Assembly (NCBI GenBank): GCA_019751575.1
Contig: JAIENF010000302.1
Coordinates: 1-9,525 of the forward strand
DNA from: Burkholderiales bacterium
Lineage (GTDB): Bacteria; Pseudomonadota; Gammaproteobacteria; Burkholderiales; CAIKXV01
Direction of reading: 5' to 3'
DNA length: 9,525 nt
Made by a program: the position numbers and the translations under genes
In this document: piece after piece, positions 7,922-9,525 of the stretch
How the letters are laid out: each line of letters starts with the position of its first letter
Position numbering within the stretch: the first letter of the stretch is position 1
The notes under the pieces: model-generated
What the model was told of the DNA's origin: nothing
Seen by the model: only the letters and a program-made list of their open reading frames with translations
Databases searched by the model: none

Positions 7922-8566
7922 ATGAGCGGCGCTGCCGCCCTGTCGCCGCGCGTCGCCGCCCGTGGCCGACGGTCCGCCGTGGCACTGCTGGCCGTGGTTG
8001 CGGGCGTCCTGCCGGGCTGTGCCGTCCTGGTGCCAGCCGCTCCGGTCGCGGCGCCGGCCGCGGTCAGCGGTGATCCTGCGTTCGAGCTGTCGGGGCGGCT
8101 GGCCATCCGCCAGGGCGACCAGGCCGTCTCGGCCAACCTGCGCTGGCGCTATGACGGGCAGGGTGAAGAGATGGTGATCTCGGCGCCACTCGGTGCAGGG
8201 TCGGTGGAGATCGAACGCGACAAGGCGGGGGTCACGCTCCGCGCGGCCGGCAAGGTCGAGCGCGCGGCCAGCGCCGAGGCGCTCATGCGCCGCACGCTCG
8301 GCTTCGCATTGCCGCTGGACGGGCTGCGCTACTGGGTGCGCGGCCAGACCGGGCCCGGCGAGGTCGCGGTGCGCATCGTGCGCGATGCAGCCGGTCGCAT
8401 CGAATCGTTCCATGAATCCGGATGGGACATCACGATCCCGATGTTCTCGCCTGCGCCGCTCGATGCGTTGCCCCGGCGGATCGACATCGCATCCCAGGAA
8501 CTGCAGGTGCGGCTGGTGATCGACCTGTGGCAGGTCCAGCCCGGGATCGCGAGGCCTTCTCCATGA
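7922..8566 (+). CDS. lolB: Outer-membrane lipoprotein receptor LolB
   Basis: LolB takes lipoproteins from the periplasmic carrier LolA and inserts them into the inner leaflet of the outer membrane. The 214-residue product has a lipoprotein signal: basic n-region RVAARGRR (10-17), hydrophobic core, and lipobox LPGC with the modified Cys33. After an Ala/Pro-rich linker the LolB fold begins at FELSGRLAIR (about 54-63), followed by an aromatic NLRWRYDG strand, the conserved SAPLG (88-92) and the LGFALPLDGLRYWVRG stretch (about 125-140) characteristic of the family. The ATG at 7922 is 13 bp after the TPR stop; an AAGGA directly abuts it, too close to act as a normal ribosome-binding site, so initiation may rely on coupling from the upstream gene. 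No later start keeps the basic n-region. The stop overlaps the ispE start in ATGA. Confidence 0.93.
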   Translation: MSGAAALSPRVAARGRRSAVALLAVVAGVLPGCAVLVPAAPVAAPAAVSGDPAFELSGRLAIRQGDQAVSANLRWRYDGQGEEMVISAPLGAGSVEIERDKAGVTLRAAGKVERAASAEALMRRTLGFALPLDGLRYWVRGQTGPGEVAVRIVRDAAGRIESFHESGWDITIPMFSPAPLDALPRRIDIASQELQVRLVIDLWQVQPGIARPSP

Positions 8567-9468
8567 CGGCCGAGGCGTTGTTCCCGGTGCAACCGGACGG
8601 CCTGCGCCATTTCCCTGCACCGGCCAAGCTGAACCTGATGCTGCATGTCGTCGGCCGGCGCGCCGACGGCTACCACCTGCTGGAGACCGTGTTCCGCTTC
8701 ATCGACCATTCCGACAGCGTCGGGCTGGCCGTCCGTGCCGATGGCCGCATCGTGCGTGCCGCAGACCTGCCCGGGGTGCCCGAGGCCGATGACCTTTCCA
8801 TCCGGGCGGCGCGCGCGCTCCAGCGGGCCACCGGTTGCACGCTCGGTGCCGACGTCGCGCTGACCAAGCGCATCCCGCAGGGTGGGGGGCTCGGCGGCGG
8901 CAGTTCCGACGCCGCGACCGTCCTGGTCGCGCTGAACAGCCTTTGGCAGACCGGTCTTTCGCGGATTGCGCTGCAGGAAATCGGCCTCGGCCTTGGCGCT
9001 GACGTGCCGGCATTCGTGTTCGGAAAAACGGCATTTGCCAGCGGGATCGGCGAAGAACTCGTCGCGATCGACGCAGAACCGGCCACTTACCTGGTGCTCG
9101 TGCCACCCGTCCAGGTGCCGACGCAGCGCATCTTCCAGTCGCCGCATTTGACACGGGATTCGCCTGCCGCGAAAATAGCGGGTTTTCCGCACCCTCATTT
9201 CCGTTTTGCGTTGGCGCCGGGTCGAAACGACCTGGAGCCGGTGGCGGTGGCAGGCTATCCAGAAGTCGGCGAGCACCTCGCCTGGCTCAGGCAGCATGCG
9301 CCGGCGGCAATGAGCGGGTCGGGTGCCTGCGTGTTCGGGGCATTCGGCTCGGCGTCGGAAGCGCGTGCCGTCTTCGCGCGCCGACCGGCCGGGATGGAAG
9401 GATTCGTCGCCGAAGGCCTCGACCGGCATCCGTTGCACGGTTTGCTGGAGTGCCGGTCGAAGGGGTAG
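8563..9468 (+). CDS. ispE: 4-diphosphocytidyl-2-C-methyl-D-erythritol kinase
   Basis: A cytoplasmic kinase of the MEP (non-mevalonate) isoprenoid pathway that phosphorylates the 2-hydroxyl of CDP-methylerythritol with ATP. The 301-residue product shows all GHMP-kinase marks. PAKLNLML at 20-27 carries the conserved Lys22, and RRADGYHLLETVF at 32-44 is the substrate-side motif. The glycine-rich ATP loop is PQGGGLGGGSS at 105-115, GADVP at 145-149 holds the catalytic Asp147, and the third motif is MSGSGACVF at 250-258. The ATG at 8563 overlaps the lolB stop by four bases, has GAGG 8 nt upstream and gives the family's normal N-terminus; an open frame further upstream runs inside lolB and is not used. 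Co-location with lolB is widespread in beta- and gammaproteobacteria. Nothing is missing. Confidence 0.97.
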   Translation: MTAEALFPVQPDGLRHFPAPAKLNLMLHVVGRRADGYHLLETVFRFIDHSDSVGLAVRADGRIVRAADLPGVPEADDLSIRAARALQRATGCTLGADVALTKRIPQGGGLGGGSSDAATVLVALNSLWQTGLSRIALQEIGLGLGADVPAFVFGKTAFASGIGEELVAIDAEPATYLVLVPPVQVPTQRIFQSPHLTRDSPAAKIAGFPHPHFRFALAPGRNDLEPVAVAGYPEVGEHLAWLRQHAPAAMSGSGACVFGAFGSASEARAVFARRPAGMEGFVAEGLDRHPLHGLLECRSKG

Positions 9469-9525
9469 CAGGAAGCGGTCGGCGACGGGTTGCATGAAGG
9501 CGAAGGTTCCGGGGAACGCAGAAAT

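Noticed and set aside
5845..8136. Minus-strand open frame of 763 codons opposite the TPR gene and lolB start
   Set aside because: It is an antisense shadow of the TPR coding sequence. The composition is repetitive because it mirrors the TPR helices; no motif or start site supports it.
8422..8562. N-terminal extension of ispE within lolB
   Set aside because: The IspE family N-terminus begins at 8563, where a GAGG site and the ATGA overlap fit. The upstream frame is a shadow of lolB.
9506..9517. GTTCC-GG-GGAAC palindrome near the right edge
   Set aside because: Five-base arms with a two-base centre cannot form a good hairpin, and there is no second copy or adjacent promoter to suggest an operator.
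9494..9525. ATG at 9494 with an open frame to the window end
   Set aside because: Only ten codons are visible, with no well-spaced ribosome-binding site, so a downstream gene start cannot be supported.

Overview
The window is GC-rich bacterial chromosome with tightly packed genes and very strong G/C preference at third codon positions. Gene content and order point to a betaproteobacterium: coaD next to a YfhL-type 2[4Fe-4S] ferredoxin, and a secreted TPR protein followed by lolB and ispE. This assignment rests on remembered gene order and protein style, not on a database search. I see no phage, insertion sequence, CRISPR array, tRNA or rRNA. Everything looks like core or long-resident chromosome.

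Region 1 (1-870, plus strand) has the probable tail of an upstream gene, then coaD (coenzyme A synthesis) and a small ferredoxin, closely spaced. It meets region 2 head-on: the ferredoxin and mutM stop codons lie 7 bp apart and both sit inside one 7-bp inverted repeat.

Region 2 (878-5694, minus strand) reads right to left as one likely operon: an ABC ATPase, an ABC-2 type permease, a GldG-type membrane-anchored auxiliary protein, a DUF4340 membrane-anchored protein, then mutM (8-oxoguanine/formamidopyrimidine DNA glycosylase). The first four resemble the GldA/GldF/GldG exporter known from gliding Bacteroidetes plus its frequent DUF4340 companion. Here they form a complete and apparently intact transport cassette whose cargo cannot be told from sequence. 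It is the least understood part of the window.

Region 3 (5695-6039) is a divergent intergenic stretch of about 345 bp with no convincing gene. Its right part has the only clearly AT-rich patch, with a candidate plus-strand promoter, followed by a leader rich in inverted repeats.

Region 4 (6040-9468, plus strand) is a three-gene run: a large exported TPR protein, lolB (outer-membrane lipoprotein receptor) and ispE (isoprenoid precursor kinase). lolB and ispE overlap by 4 bp. The last 57 bases (9469-9525) show no supportable feature; in many betaproteobacteria tRNA-Gln and prs come next, but neither is reached here.
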